Source: Candidatus Poribacteria bacterium
GTDB taxonomy: Bacteria; Poribacteria; WGA-4E; WGA-3G
Length of the DNA stretch: 64,000 nucleotides
Assembly (NCBI GenBank): GCA_026706025.1
Contig: JAPOZO010000052.1
Coordinates: 174,337 to 238,336, forward strand
Direction of reading: 5' to 3'
The notes below the pieces were generated by a model. That model did no database searches, had not been told where the DNA came from, and saw nothing but the letters and a program-made list of their open reading frames with translations. Below are positions 1 to 7,974 of this stretch, piece by piece (position 1 is the stretch's first letter; every line of letters begins with the position of its first letter). The position numbers were made by a program, and so were the translations under genes.

Positions 1-716
1 GGGCAGGCGAACAGGTCATCGACCACGGTCCCAACAATTTTGATACCGAACTCAGTGAAGTTCCTCCGAAATCGGTGGCTGCCGAACATAACGACATCGC
101 AACAGCGATGGAATTTGATGGTAAGTCAAACTATGTCATGATTGACATGGCGGGGCAGGGGAAGGACATCGATTCGCATTTCGACGAGGGAAAGGGGATG
201 ACTATTTGCGCCTGGGTGAAAGTGTTAGACGTTGCAACCGATACGCATGGACAGACCCGTCAGCCCGTTGTCATGAAAGGTGGCGCCAATCAGTGGGAGT
301 TCGCGCTCTATGTCTACGACAACTTCGGAGCAGGGATGTCGGTTTGGACGTGTCCGGGTTCAGGGGTCTCGGAGCCGAGCACCGCTGACGCTGCGCCGCA
401 AGACAAATGGATTCACCAATGCGGCACGTTTAAGTTAAAAGAGGGCGTACGGGTCTACGTGGATGGGAACGAAGATCCCGTCGCACAGGCAGATGATAAC
501 GGCAACGGCCCCTGCGAAGAAGGCGATCGTCCTGTATTCATCGCACACCGTGAGGATGGGCAGTTTCTAAATGCCGTCATCGCTGAAGTTTATATCTGGG
601 AACGCGTCATTGATATTGATGAAATGAATCTTGCCATGAACACAATTGGCGGATTAACACCGGTTCAACCAGGCGGTAAACTCACAACCACCTGGGGCAA
701 CATCAAACGCCGCTAA
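1..716 (+). CDS. LamG-domain secreted protein, 5' end outside window
   Basis: The reading frame is open from base 3 through the left edge, and its first visible residues (AGEQVIDHG) align with residues about 31-39 of the next gene. The true start is therefore upstream of the window, and the internal GTG at 75 is not a real start. The visible part is a LamG/concanavalin-like jelly-roll domain: WVKVL, then a WEFALYVYDNFGAG strand, VYVDG and FIAHREDGQ. Such domains usually bind carbohydrate or protein outside the cell. The protein ends in GKLTTTWGNIKRR, a tail shared with the following gene and with the unrelated gene at 4849-5676. It is a close tandem paralogue of the next gene, 26 bp downstream. 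The domain call is firm; the ligand is unknown. Confidence 0.85.
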   Translation, partial: AGEQVIDHGPNNFDTELSEVPPKSVAAEHNDIATAMEFDGKSNYVMIDMAGQGKDIDSHFDEGKGMTICAWVKVLDVATDTHGQTRQPVVMKGGANQWEFALYVYDNFGAGMSVWTCPGSGVSEPSTADAAPQDKWIHQCGTFKLKEGVRVYVDGNEDPVAQADDNGNGPCEEGDRPVFIAHREDGQFLNAVIAEVYIWERVIDIDEMNLAMNTIGGLTPVQPGGKLTTTWGNIKRR

Positions 717-742
717 CCCAATTAACGTCAAAGGAGGAAAAA

Positions 743-1570
743 ATGCGTCAGATTATGTTTTGTATCGGGTTAATAACAGTGTTCTCCGTATCAACATTGC
801 TCGTGAATGCTGCGGATATTGAGGATGGGCTTTGGATGTATCTGCCTCTGAATGAGGGAGCAGGGAATAAGGTTAGTGATCATGGACCCCACAGTTTTGA
901 CACAGAACTCAGTAAAACTGCCCCGAAATGGGTCGATGCCAAACACGATGACATCCGAAAAGCGATGCAATTTGATGGTAAGTCAAACTATGTCATGATT
1001 GATATGGCGGGTCAGAAGAAAGACATCGATTCGCATTTCAACGAGAAGCAGGGAATGACTATTTGCGCGTGGGTAAAACCGCTAAAGGTTGGCACCGATG
1101 CCCACGGACAAACCCGTCAGCCCATCGTCATGAAAGGTGCCGCTAATCAGTGGGAGTTCGCGCTCTATATTTACGACAATTTCGGTGCAGGGATGTCGGT
1201 TTGGACGTGTCCCGGTTCCGGGGTCTCAGAACCAAGCACTGCTGGCACCGCCCCACAAGGCAAATGGATCCACCAATGCGGCACGTTTAAGTTGAAGGAA
1301 GGTGTGAAAGTTTACGTGGATGGGGACAAAGCTCCTGTGGCGGAAGCCGCTGATGGCGGTAATGGGCCTTGCGAAGAGGGTAATCGTCCTGTGTTCATCG
1401 CACACCGTGAAGATGGACAGTGGCTAAATGCCATCATCGCTGAGGTCTATATGTGGGACCGCGTGATTGATATTGATGAGATGAATCTTGCCATGAAAAC
1501 AATTGGTGGGTTGGCGGTGCAGCCGGGAGGTAAACTCACAACCACTTGGGGCAATGTGAAACGTCGCTGA
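743..1570 (+). CDS. LamG-domain secreted protein (tandem paralogue)
   Basis: A 275-residue protein starting at ATG 743, with the ribosome site AAAGGAGG just upstream. Residues 1-24 form a signal peptide (hydrophobic core FCIGLITVFSVSTLLV, then NAA), so it is exported. Residues about 28-250 form a LamG/concanavalin-like domain: LWMYLPLNEGAG, the MTICAWVKPL strand, FALYIYDNFGAG, VYVDGD and IIAEVYMWDRVI. Residues 250-275 are a linker and the tail GKLTTTWGNVKRR. It is nearly identical over most of its length to the preceding partial gene, so the pair arose by recent tandem duplication. Likely an extracellular or surface binding protein; the partner is not evident. Confidence 0.9.
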   Translation: MRQIMFCIGLITVFSVSTLLVNAADIEDGLWMYLPLNEGAGNKVSDHGPHSFDTELSKTAPKWVDAKHDDIRKAMQFDGKSNYVMIDMAGQKKDIDSHFNEKQGMTICAWVKPLKVGTDAHGQTRQPIVMKGAANQWEFALYIYDNFGAGMSVWTCPGSGVSEPSTAGTAPQGKWIHQCGTFKLKEGVKVYVDGDKAPVAEAADGGNGPCEEGNRPVFIAHREDGQWLNAIIAEVYMWDRVIDIDEMNLAMKTIGGLAVQPGGKLTTTWGNVKRR

Positions 1571-1590
1571 CCGTAGTCTTAATCAAGATA

Positions 1591-1628
1591 GGTGCGGTTC
1601 ACATGCAATCTGCATTCCTAACCGCACC
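1591..1628. terminator. Hairpin between convergent genes (possible bidirectional terminator)
   Basis: GGTGCGGTT (1591-1599) is exactly complementary to AACCGCACC (1620-1628), with a 20-nt loop. It lies 20 bp after the LamG gene stop and before the end of the convergent cohesin/dockerin gene. There is no clear U-tract, so it may instead belong to the local palindromic repeat families. Confidence 0.45.
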
Positions 1629-1666
1629 GGACCTCAAAGTAAGGCTAAAAGTTTCCCTATTATGTT

Positions 1667-1690
1667 GGGCGAGGCCTCTCTGCCTCGCCC
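1667..1690. repeat. GGGCGAGG-type palindrome
   Basis: GGGCGAGGC (1667-1675) pairs perfectly with GCCTCGCCC (1682-1690) around a 6-nt loop. The same core GGGCGAGG/CCTCGCCC occurs at 58064-58090, inside a gene, and at 62409-62435. Here it sits between convergent genes and could also stop transcription. Confidence 0.6.
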
Positions 1691-1712
1691 TAATTTGTTC
1701 ATGAGATGACTT

Positions 1713-3008
1713 CTATTCACCAAAATGGCTCGCAACCAGTGTTAAATCTAAGATATTCACAACGTTATCTCCATTGACATCAGCGGGTGTAGGTCCCGTC
1801 TGCCCAAAATTCGCTGCTACCAAAGTCAAATCCAGAATATTGATTACACCATCTTTGTTAACATCCCACGGCAGTGTTGGTGGCTCAACGATTTCACCAT
1901 CTTCGGTCGTTACAAGAAGCTCTGTTCCGATACGACTCGAAAGGATGGCCTCGCTTAATGAAAGCGTCGAGGCTTTTACAGCGACTACTTCAAACGTTAT
2001 CGTCAATAAGGTGCCTTGCGTGGCATCTGCTGCCGTGCGGGCTGTCGATGCAAGAGTTATCTCGTCTGTGCCAACAGTCGCAGGGAGGGAAAAGAGGGCA
2101 CCCGGAAGGTACGTTCCCTGTTCCCATGAGATATATTGAAGTGCCGCCGAGTCGAATTGAAGTGATAGCTGATAACCTGCTACATTTTGGGCGTTAGCAA
2201 TATCAACAGTGATACTGAACTGTTCACCAATACCAGGCGATTCAATCGAAGCAGGTACTATACTGACAACAATTAAGGGTGGTTCGACGCTGAGGAGTCT
2301 CGCAAGTTCATCAATTTCCGCAGGGTTCTGGAGTAACGTATGAACTTCCGGATCATTGATGAACGCCTTAACCTCCACGTCGTCCTTGAGGAGCATTATG
2401 AATCTATCCTCGATCTCTGGAGCGATTGTTTTCAGTAGGTCTGGATCCTCTGCTACCAGTTTGATCGTAGCAGGTTGCAATAGTGCTTGTGTATCTGGAT
2501 GCTTGAGTATTGTGAGAACGTCCGGCAGCAGCTCCCGAATATCCTCGCGTTCAAAAAGCATTTGATACCTGTCAAAAATCAGTGGTGCAAGTGTGAATGC
2601 TTCTATTTCAAGTAGACTGGCAAGTTCATCGATCGCTTCACTATCTTGGAGTAACGTTTGAACATCAGGATCCCTAAGCATCATTTGGATGTCAGTATCC
2701 TCTTTTAACAACGTTATAAATTCATCACTGATATCCGGTATAAGGGTCTTGAGGATGTCCGGATCATCCAGTACTGCGTTTATAGTCGCAGGCGTTAAAA
2801 GCGATTGGTTCTCCGATTTCTTGAGCTCAATAAGAACTGTTGGCAAGACTTCTTGAACATCTTCTCGTTGTAGAAGTTCTTGGTATTCTTGAAATACCTG
2901 TTCAGCGAGCGAAGTCGAAACCTCTTGACCGGAAACCTGAGTTGTGTAAACCAAGCACATGCTTAGTATGAAGAGGGTAGTGAACCGTTTAAAGAAAATA
3001 TGAGACAT
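1713..3008 (-). CDS. Secreted protein with duplicated helical domain, cohesin and dockerin
   Basis: A 431-residue protein with an N-terminal signal peptide (residues 1-28). Residues about 36-133 and 140-239 are two copies of a roughly 106-residue charged helical unit: compare REDVQEVLPTVL at 48 with REDIRELLPDVL at 154, and DELASLL with DELARLL. I do not recognise this unit. Residues about 247-365 look like a cohesin-type beta sandwich (SPGIGEQFSITVDIAN, NVAGYQLSLQFD, GTLLTITFEV). Residues about 380-431 hold two dockerin-like EF-hand repeats (DVNKDGVINILDL and DVNGDNVVNILDL) ending VASHFGE. Cohesin and dockerin are interaction modules, so the protein probably docks with other extracellular proteins. 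It stands alone and is convergent with the LamG gene. Confidence 0.85.
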   Translation of the reverse strand: MSHIFFKRFTTLFILSMCLVYTTQVSGQEVSTSLAEQVFQEYQELLQREDVQEVLPTVLIELKKSENQSLLTPATINAVLDDPDILKTLIPDISDEFITLLKEDTDIQMMLRDPDVQTLLQDSEAIDELASLLEIEAFTLAPLIFDRYQMLFEREDIRELLPDVLTILKHPDTQALLQPATIKLVAEDPDLLKTIAPEIEDRFIMLLKDDVEVKAFINDPEVHTLLQNPAEIDELARLLSVEPPLIVVSIVPASIESPGIGEQFSITVDIANAQNVAGYQLSLQFDSAALQYISWEQGTYLPGALFSLPATVGTDEITLASTARTAADATQGTLLTITFEVVAVKASTLSLSEAILSSRIGTELLVTTEDGEIVEPPTLPWDVNKDGVINILDLTLVAANFGQTGPTPADVNGDNVVNILDLTLVASHFGE

Positions 3009-3110
3009 TATGTTCCACTGGCGAAGCGGATTCCAACCGTGTAAAATAAAGAGAAGGATTTCAGCCTCGCCAGCACCTTTTTAATCCATAGAGTTGTGAA
3101 CTTGTTGCGC

Positions 3111-3893
3111 CTAAGCCATTACCTCGCCAGATGTTGGATTCAATTTGAACCCGCCTGCCATAATATTGTTGTAGGGCTCTTCTGGCGCACGTCCAACGGG
3201 ACGCATCTCTGGGGTGTGATACCCGAATCGAACCGCTTTCCGCCACTGATCTGTTCTATTGACTTCCGACCAGTGGATGAGGCAGTAACTGAAGAAAATC
3301 ACATCACCCGCTTTTGCAGGTATCGGGATTGAATCAATGAAATCTGGATGAAATTTATCAGTCGGCAGATGCGGGGCAGTACCTTCACCTGTAATGTGTT
3401 CGCGAGGTCCCTCTTTATGACTACCGGGAACAACCCGCAGCGCGCCACTTTCAAACGGGGCATCATCGAGATGGACGAGGCAATCAACGAAGTCGAGACC
3501 ATCGTGTGGATAGAACGGATAATCCTGATGCATCGGGAACGGTGTGCCTTTTTCCGGCGGCTTCGCATGGAGTACCGTATGATGCCACTGGATCGTATCA
3601 CCGATAAGTGAGCGCACAGCACCTGTCAGTCTTTCGTGAAAGATCACTCTACCCCATGTAGCCGAGTAGAAGTGTGGGTTGTGCATAAAGACAGCCTTCG
3701 TCGTCTGCTGATCCTCTTCTTTGAGATAGCGTGTCCGCCAAGGACCCGGCCAACCGATTGTCTCCTGTCCCCAGTTATTAATAATCTGCACCATTTCGGA
3801 TGCCAGTTCTTTCGTCTCCTCTGGTGCGAAAAGTTGGTCAACCTTGAGATAGCCGTTCTCATTGTAAAAGTCAACCTGTTCTTGCGTTAGCAT
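3111..3893 (-). CDS. Phytanoyl-CoA dioxygenase (PhyH) family oxygenase
   Basis: A 260-residue protein of typical length for the PhyH family of Fe(II)/2-oxoglutarate dioxygenases. The iron-binding facial triad is visible as H122-x-D124 (in MHQDYPFYPHDG) and H207 (in CLIHWSE). A basic stretch (R219, R222) after the second histidine could hold 2-oxoglutarate. These cytosolic enzymes hydroxylate small molecules, lipids or peptides; the substrate cannot be read from sequence. ATG 3893 is preceded by AAGGAGAT at suitable spacing, and a TTGACA/TAGAAT promoter lies upstream. No co-transcribed neighbour is present. The family call is firm, the substrate unknown. Confidence 0.9.
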   Translation of the reverse strand: MLTQEQVDFYNENGYLKVDQLFAPEETKELASEMVQIINNWGQETIGWPGPWRTRYLKEEDQQTTKAVFMHNPHFYSATWGRVIFHERLTGAVRSLIGDTIQWHHTVLHAKPPEKGTPFPMHQDYPFYPHDGLDFVDCLVHLDDAPFESGALRVVPGSHKEGPREHITGEGTAPHLPTDKFHPDFIDSIPIPAKAGDVIFFSYCLIHWSEVNRTDQWRKAVRFGYHTPEMRPVGRAPEEPYNNIMAGGFKLNPTSGEVMA

Positions 3894-3956
3894 GTCAATC
3901 TCCTTATTGCTATTGAATGTCTGCGCCTAAGTGCCAGAAAATGTCGGTTATTCTAA

Positions 3957-3986
3957 ATTCTACTTTAAAACCTCATATTTTGTCAA
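3957..3986 (-). promoter_or_regulatory. Sigma70-like promoter of the PhyH gene
   Basis: On the minus strand TTGACA (3986-3981) is followed after 18 bp by TAGAAT (3962-3957). The start codon of the dioxygenase gene lies about 64 bp downstream. The -35 is perfect; the -10 matches 5 of 6. Confidence 0.55.
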
Positions 3987-4052
3987 CTTTCTTTGTGTAA
4001 ACACTCAGACACCTGCTATTCTCTTGTGGAAGTGACATCCCGGAGTTCCCCA

Positions 4053-4204
4053 ATTATAGTAGATTTCGTAATTACTTATACACTCGTATCGTCGTGTGAA
4101 CTTTGAAGTTATATGCTACAGGAACAGTTTCCTATGCTACAAGGAAACCCAAACTAAAAGTTTAGGCTACAAGTGTAAAATTATTTTCGGATTTTACTAT
4201 AAAA
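4053..4204. repeat. MITE-like inverted-repeat element A
   Basis: The left end (ATTATAGTAGATTTCGTAATTA) and the reverse complement of the right end (TTTATAGTAAAATCCGAAAAT) match over roughly 30 bp with about 70% identity by eye, giving an element of about 150 bp with terminal inverted repeats and no coding capacity. Its right end coincides with the point where the ECF sigma gene loses homology. A second element with the same TATAGTRAA ends lies at 4686-4792. Confidence 0.5.
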
Positions 4205-4617
4205 TATGGCAGTTTGGACAAAAGTTTTTCGGCGATTGCATAACGATGCTCGGTGCCTTCTGCGTCGCGCTGTTCCGCGGCGTAATGGGTATAAGAAGAT
4301 TCTTCTATTTCTGCCATAGGCGTGTCCTCCAGCGACTGCATCGCAGGTTTGTGTCTTTGGATCCAATTAATGCAAAGTCGATTTGCGATGACGTAGAGCC
4401 ACCCCGCAAATTGATTCGGATTTTTGAGTGTCGAGAGTTTTTTGTATGCTTGAAGAAAGGTATCTTGTGTAATTTCTTCGGCATAGTGAAAATCGCTAAC
4501 CTTCCGCCATGCGAGCGCGTGAACACCCCTTTGGTGCCTTCGGACTAAAGTATCGAAAGCATCATCGTCGCCTGACAGAATTCTGCGAATCAGTTGAGCA
4601 TCGTTTTCCACCGTCAC
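4162..4617 (-). pseudogene. Truncated ECF sigma factor (region 2 only)
   Basis: Starts at ATG 4617 and encodes a clear sigma-70 region 2: DAFDTLVRRHQRGVHALAWRK, the -10 recognition part AEEITQDTFLQAYKKL, and FAGWLYVIANRLCINWIQRHK. It reaches the linker ALLSKLP-like motif (LLSKLP at about residue 136) and then stops resembling the family. The last 15 residues (YFIVKSENNFTLVA) are encoded by the MITE-like repeat. Region 4, which binds the -35 element, is missing, and no remnant of it was found leftward to 3960. ECF sigma factors normally have about 180-200 residues; this has 151. Probably non-functional, although an isolated region 2 could still bind core polymerase. Confidence 0.8.
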
Positions 4618-4685
4618 AATCCTCCATGATACACGAACAGATTTATTTCTACCCGCGTTCCCATCATAAGTTATCTCATAAATAA

Positions 4686-4792
4686 TTTATAGTGAAACCT
4701 AAAAATAAAGAGATACTTTCATCCGCGGGTAGGTTCGGTTTCCTAACCGAACCTACACAGAGTGTTCTATTAATTCTAAACTTTACTATAAT
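4686..4792. repeat. MITE-like inverted-repeat element B
   Basis: The ends TTTATAGTGAAACCT (from 4686) and, reversed, ATTATAGTAAAGTTT (from 4792) form imperfect terminal inverted repeats about 107 bp apart. The interior carries the hairpin at 4729-4756. The element lies just upstream of the truncated sigma gene and shares its end sequence with element A, which replaced the end of that gene. Confidence 0.5.
4729..4756. repeat. GTAGGTTCGGTT palindrome
   Basis: GTAGGTTCGGTT (4729-4740), loop TCCT, AACCGAACCTAC (4745-4756): a perfect 12-bp stem. It has the same GTAGG...CCTAC frame as the repeats at 10721-10953 and 14919-14945. It is nested inside element B. Confidence 0.6.
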
Positions 4793-4848
4793 CAACTTAA
4801 AAGTATCGTATAGCACATCATCAAGAAAGTCTGCTATTTTTCCATGTT

Positions 4849-5676
4849 CTATTTGCGTTTAATATCGCCCCAAGTTGTTGCTAATTTTCCAATAGGATCA
4901 ATAGCAAGGGCACCAGCAATTTCCTCAAAGAAACTTCTCTGATCTATTGCTTTGTCCGGATAGATGTCAACGGTGGCATGCGTTTTATCGTCGAAATGCA
5001 GGTTCATATATGCAGTACCAGATTTTTCACTACATCGGTAAAGGAGGACATTCCCACCTTTTTGCAATTCAATTTCGATGTTATAGTCAACTTCCCGCGC
5101 GCCCCCTGTCCAGTGAGAATTATTGTACCACTTTTCGCCGTTAATCCAAATCTGTGCGTGGTCGTCATGGGCAGGAGACATCACGGCTTTCATGTCCTCC
5201 GGAGCCTTAATAACAATAATACCGTAGGTATCAATGTGATTTATGGGGCCATCCCTGTTCATGTGGTGAGGGTCCGCAGGATTAATTTCAAAGACTTCCC
5301 AACGTCTGGTTCCACCATGCTCCCTATCCCATCGGACCAGAACATTTTGCGTCAGTTTTAAACCTTCAATAGTCGAAAGTTTGGGCTGCGTCAGTTTACC
5401 CTTGGTGCCTTCCTCAATAAAGTCTTTCCGGGCGGAGCCAAAGAATCCACTATTCTCGTAGTTCCCGTTAGGTCCGTAATACTTCCTGATCCAGTTTTTG
5501 TTCTTTGAGTGGTCTTCGTTCAACGCGTCTTCGGCTGGGCTTTTGAACCAATCCGCCTCTTTTAAAGGCCCCCCCTTTATGTTAACCTCCCCTTGCGTGA
5601 ATGCAAGATGGGAAACGTTCACAACCAGCGCGAACATAATCCCTATAACGAACGCGAACCGGTAAAACTTTTTCAT
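4849..5676 (-). CDS. Secreted protein of unknown function with TTWG tail
   Basis: A 275-residue protein with a clear signal peptide (MKKFYRFAFVIGIMFALVVNVSHLAFTQG) and RBS AAGGAA before ATG 5676. The body is rich in aromatic and beta-prone residues. The stretch around DDHAQIWINGEKWYNNSHW followed by VLLYRCSEKSG resembles PA14/lectin-like beta-sandwich modules in which a small moiety is placed near an Asp-Asp pair (DD at the start of this motif), but I cannot assign it securely. The C-terminus GKLATTWGDIKRK matches the tail of the two LamG proteins at 1-1570 although the bodies are unrelated. It is probably exported and handled by the same localisation route. Confidence 0.75.
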   Translation of the reverse strand: MKKFYRFAFVIGIMFALVVNVSHLAFTQGEVNIKGGPLKEADWFKSPAEDALNEDHSKNKNWIRKYYGPNGNYENSGFFGSARKDFIEEGTKGKLTQPKLSTIEGLKLTQNVLVRWDREHGGTRRWEVFEINPADPHHMNRDGPINHIDTYGIIVIKAPEDMKAVMSPAHDDHAQIWINGEKWYNNSHWTGGAREVDYNIEIELQKGGNVLLYRCSEKSGTAYMNLHFDDKTHATVDIYPDKAIDQRSFFEEIAGALAIDPIGKLATTWGDIKRK

Positions 5677-5701
5677 TGAAATTTCCTTCCTTATTATTTT
5701 C

Positions 5702-6370
5702 CTATAGTTTGGACAATTTTAGGAATTATAGTGCGAAAAAGCAGAAAAAGAGGTATCCTTTCATAAACACACAACTGTTTTGAAAGGAACGTAAAAAATG
5801 GACCTCCTTTTCTGCTTAGGAGATATTCTATCGGATTTTCGACATTTATTCAATCAACAAAACTTCGCACTTTTCAAAGCGTTTATCTTCGGATTCATCG
5901 CCAATATCGGTATTTCTGCGTCTTTACAACAGATTTGACGCTTGAGATACCCCAGATCGTTGAATACTATCGCCAAAGGTGGCATCTCGAAACTGCCTTT
6001 CGAGATGCCAAGCAGCATTTCGGATTTGATGCCTATCGCACCAAATCTCGGAAAAGCATCAATCGGTTCGTCCAACTCAGTTTTGTCGCAGCGAGTCTCA
6101 CAAAGTTGTTATTCACAACACCCAACGCTACGCAGAAAGCGATAAGTGTTGAGAAAGTCTGTCAACGTCTCGGCATTCATTGGTATCGTCCAAAGAAACT
6201 TACACAAGGCTTACGGGTGGCTTATCTACGCTCACAAATGGCGGTGGCTTCATTTTCTGCCAAGTTCAAAGAAAAAACAAACTCGCAGAATATTAAGATG
6301 AGTTTTCAAGACGATACACCCCTGCCTTTTGACAAGGCAGCATAAGTTTACAATAGTGTCCAAACTTTAG
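5702..6370 (+). mobile_element. IS4-like insertion sequence remnant, internally deleted
   Basis: The left end CTATAGTTTGGACA (5702) and the reverse complement of the right end CTAAAGTTTGGACA (6370) form terminal inverted repeats of about 14-17 bp with one or two mismatches. Between them are the start and the end of a transposase, but the catalytic middle is missing, so the element is about 670 bp instead of the roughly 1.3 kb usual for the family. It can move only if a related transposase acts in trans. Confidence 0.75.
5799..6345 (+). pseudogene. IS4-family transposase remnant
   Basis: An N-terminal segment begins at ATG 5799 (MDLLFCLGDILSDFRHLFNQ) and hits a stop at about 5937. Homology resumes at about 5935 in another frame, where YRQRWHLETAFRDAK shows the Y-2-R-3-E-6-K signature that carries the last catalytic glutamate of IS4-type DDE transposases. 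The two aspartates of the DDE triad are absent, which implies an internal deletion. The rest of the C-terminus runs to TAA 6345, just before the right terminal repeat. Confidence 0.8.
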
Positions 6371-6643
6371 TATAAAATAAATAATACGTGAGAATATGTC
6401 GGGTTTCCAAACTATACGTTTATGTCAAACTCATGTTAAAAATGAAATAAATTTGCATTTCTAAATTATATATGTTATCATAGATAATGTAAACTTAGAT
6501 ATGTAAATATAAATAAATTTAAATAGAATCAGTCGAACAGAGACACAAATTAGGCAATTGGTTATCTCGGTCTTTGGGTATCCGTTTTGGATTCTCAACG
6601 AAATACAACATGGCACGAAAATTTTAGAAAAGGAAGTAAGAAA

Positions 6644-7096
6644 ATGTTGATTTATACATGGCGCGGAGAAGAGTATCTGGTAACGCAAGATTGGTTGGTA
6701 GGCGACCTACACATGCCGATGAACACTGTCACAGAGGCAATCGTTCGAGCTGCCAACAATAGTTGGGATGCCCATCAGATTGAGGCATACATACGCGAGG
6801 CAGTGGCAGGACTTGGATTAACGCACGCGGAGGCAGCAGTTGTTCCACCTGCTGAAGAGATATCTTTAGAAAATGCCGAAAGTGGCGAACCGCTGGAACT
6901 CGTCATTAATGGCGAAACGTATCATTTCAAGACAGATCAATATGAGACGCTCAAAGACTTTGCTGTCTGGATAGCTGAGACCTTGAATCAGGCAGTGGAA
7001 CGCGTAACTGCGGCCTATGTTACCCAGTTAGAAACACATTTAGAGAACGCAGGATTCTCGAAAGGCGATATAACATTGAAAATCGAAAAGCGATGA
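6644..7096 (+). CDS. Hypothetical protein, 150 residues
   Basis: ATG 6644 is preferred over the upstream ATG 6587 because AAGGAAG lies 10 bp before it. The protein is acidic and mostly helical, without signal peptide or membrane segment. Two halves can be seen: residues 1-60 (MLIYTWRGEEYLVTQDWLVGD, then an amphipathic helix) and residues 75-150 (ELVINGETYHFKTDQYETL, then two helices). I do not recognise the family. It sits alone after an AT-rich spacer of about 270 bp (6371-6643) in which only weak promoter-like sequences (TTGCAT 6453, TATCAT 6476) are visible. Confidence 0.6.
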   Translation: MLIYTWRGEEYLVTQDWLVGDLHMPMNTVTEAIVRAANNSWDAHQIEAYIREAVAGLGLTHAEAAVVPPAEEISLENAESGEPLELVINGETYHFKTDQYETLKDFAVWIAETLNQAVERVTAAYVTQLETHLENAGFSKGDITLKIEKR

Positions 7097-7116
7097 ACTT
7101 ATAGAAGTCAAAAGTC

Positions 7117-7619
7117 CCGTAGGTGTTTTTGCTTGGTGTGTTTTTGCAATGTAATACAAGGAATGGATTTAGTCTATTCCCAGACTAAATCCGGTATTTC
7201 TGCGGATTTCCGTTAGGTTGAACGGATGCCACCAAAACCGTGAAAATCAGAGAAAACACAACCTTCTCCAGATACGCCACGTTCACCGAAGACCGAGTGA
7301 AACCCAACTTTACACTGTCAGGGTCTCGGAAACAGCAAAGCTATCCTTTTAGTGATTTTCGCTGTATTTCGTAATAGCATCTCTATAGATGCCGCCCCTC
7401 TGGGGCTAAGGTTTTGGGTTAATGCTTGTTTCTACACAGATGCTGAAGAAATACCCAAGCAAATAAACCCTACGGGATTCAAGAGGGTTTTGGGATATAC
7501 ACAGTTTGTGGATAGAACCCGGGGTGGTTAAGCAAGTTTGAATATTAAATTTGCACATTTCCCATCAATATCGGGCGGGGAAACCCTGGGGGAAACACCC
7601 AAGCAAAAACACCCTACGG
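7117..7619. repeat. Inverted-repeat pair with CCGTAGGTGTTTTTGCTTGG ends
   Basis: CCGTAGGTGTTTTTGCTTGG (7117-7136) is matched in inverted orientation by CCAAGCAAAAACACCCTACGG (7599-7619), with a further copy in the right-hand orientation at 7455-7475 (CCAAGCAAATAAACCCTACGG). The roughly 500-bp segment could be a non-autonomous mobile element or an array of one intergenic repeat. It encodes nothing recognisable. Confidence 0.55.
7165..7192. repeat. Stem-loop GGATTTAGTCT/AGACTAAATCC
   Basis: A perfect 11-bp stem with loop ATTCCC, located about 70 bp after the hypothetical gene and inside the inverted-repeat segment. It could act as a weak terminator or be part of the element. Confidence 0.5.
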
Positions 7620-7948
7620 GTTCGGGTCCTGCGGAAAAATCGAAAATTAATACTTTATTATTTAATATTGCTTAAGCAAGTTTCAATATTAAATTTACGT
7701 TTTTGATCTTCTGGTCAGTTGGAAGTATGGAAGTTGAGAAGATAGTGAACGTAGCGTTTCTTCCAGTCTTCCAGTTTTCCACCCTTCCTCAAAACATGAA
7801 ATTTGTTTCTTAATATGGCTTAAGACAAATAGGATGTTACATTTTCCGTGGTAATATTTTTTTTCAACGAAGGATCGCACAAAAAATGCCTCTCAATCCT
7901 TACAACGATTGGGTTTACGACCAAATTAAAAAAACACCAAAAAAACGA

Positions 7949-7974
7949 AAAAAGATACCATTTGGTATCTTTTT
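7949..7974. terminator. A/T-flanked hairpin, bidirectional terminator-like
   Basis: AAAAAGATACC (7949-7959), loop ATTT, GGTATCTTTTT (7964-7974): the stem ends in a T run on either strand, as in intrinsic terminators. A third half-copy (GGTATCTTTTTT) follows at 7985. It isolates the kinase operon from upstream transcription. Confidence 0.55.

Noticed and set aside
1713-3008. A cellulosome scaffold
   Set aside because: Only one cohesin and one dockerin region are present and no enzyme with a dockerin is in the window; calling it a scaffoldin would overreach.
4096-4548. 150-codon plus-strand frame over the truncated sigma gene
   Set aside because: The opposite strand encodes a clear sigma region 2; this frame has no recognisable feature.
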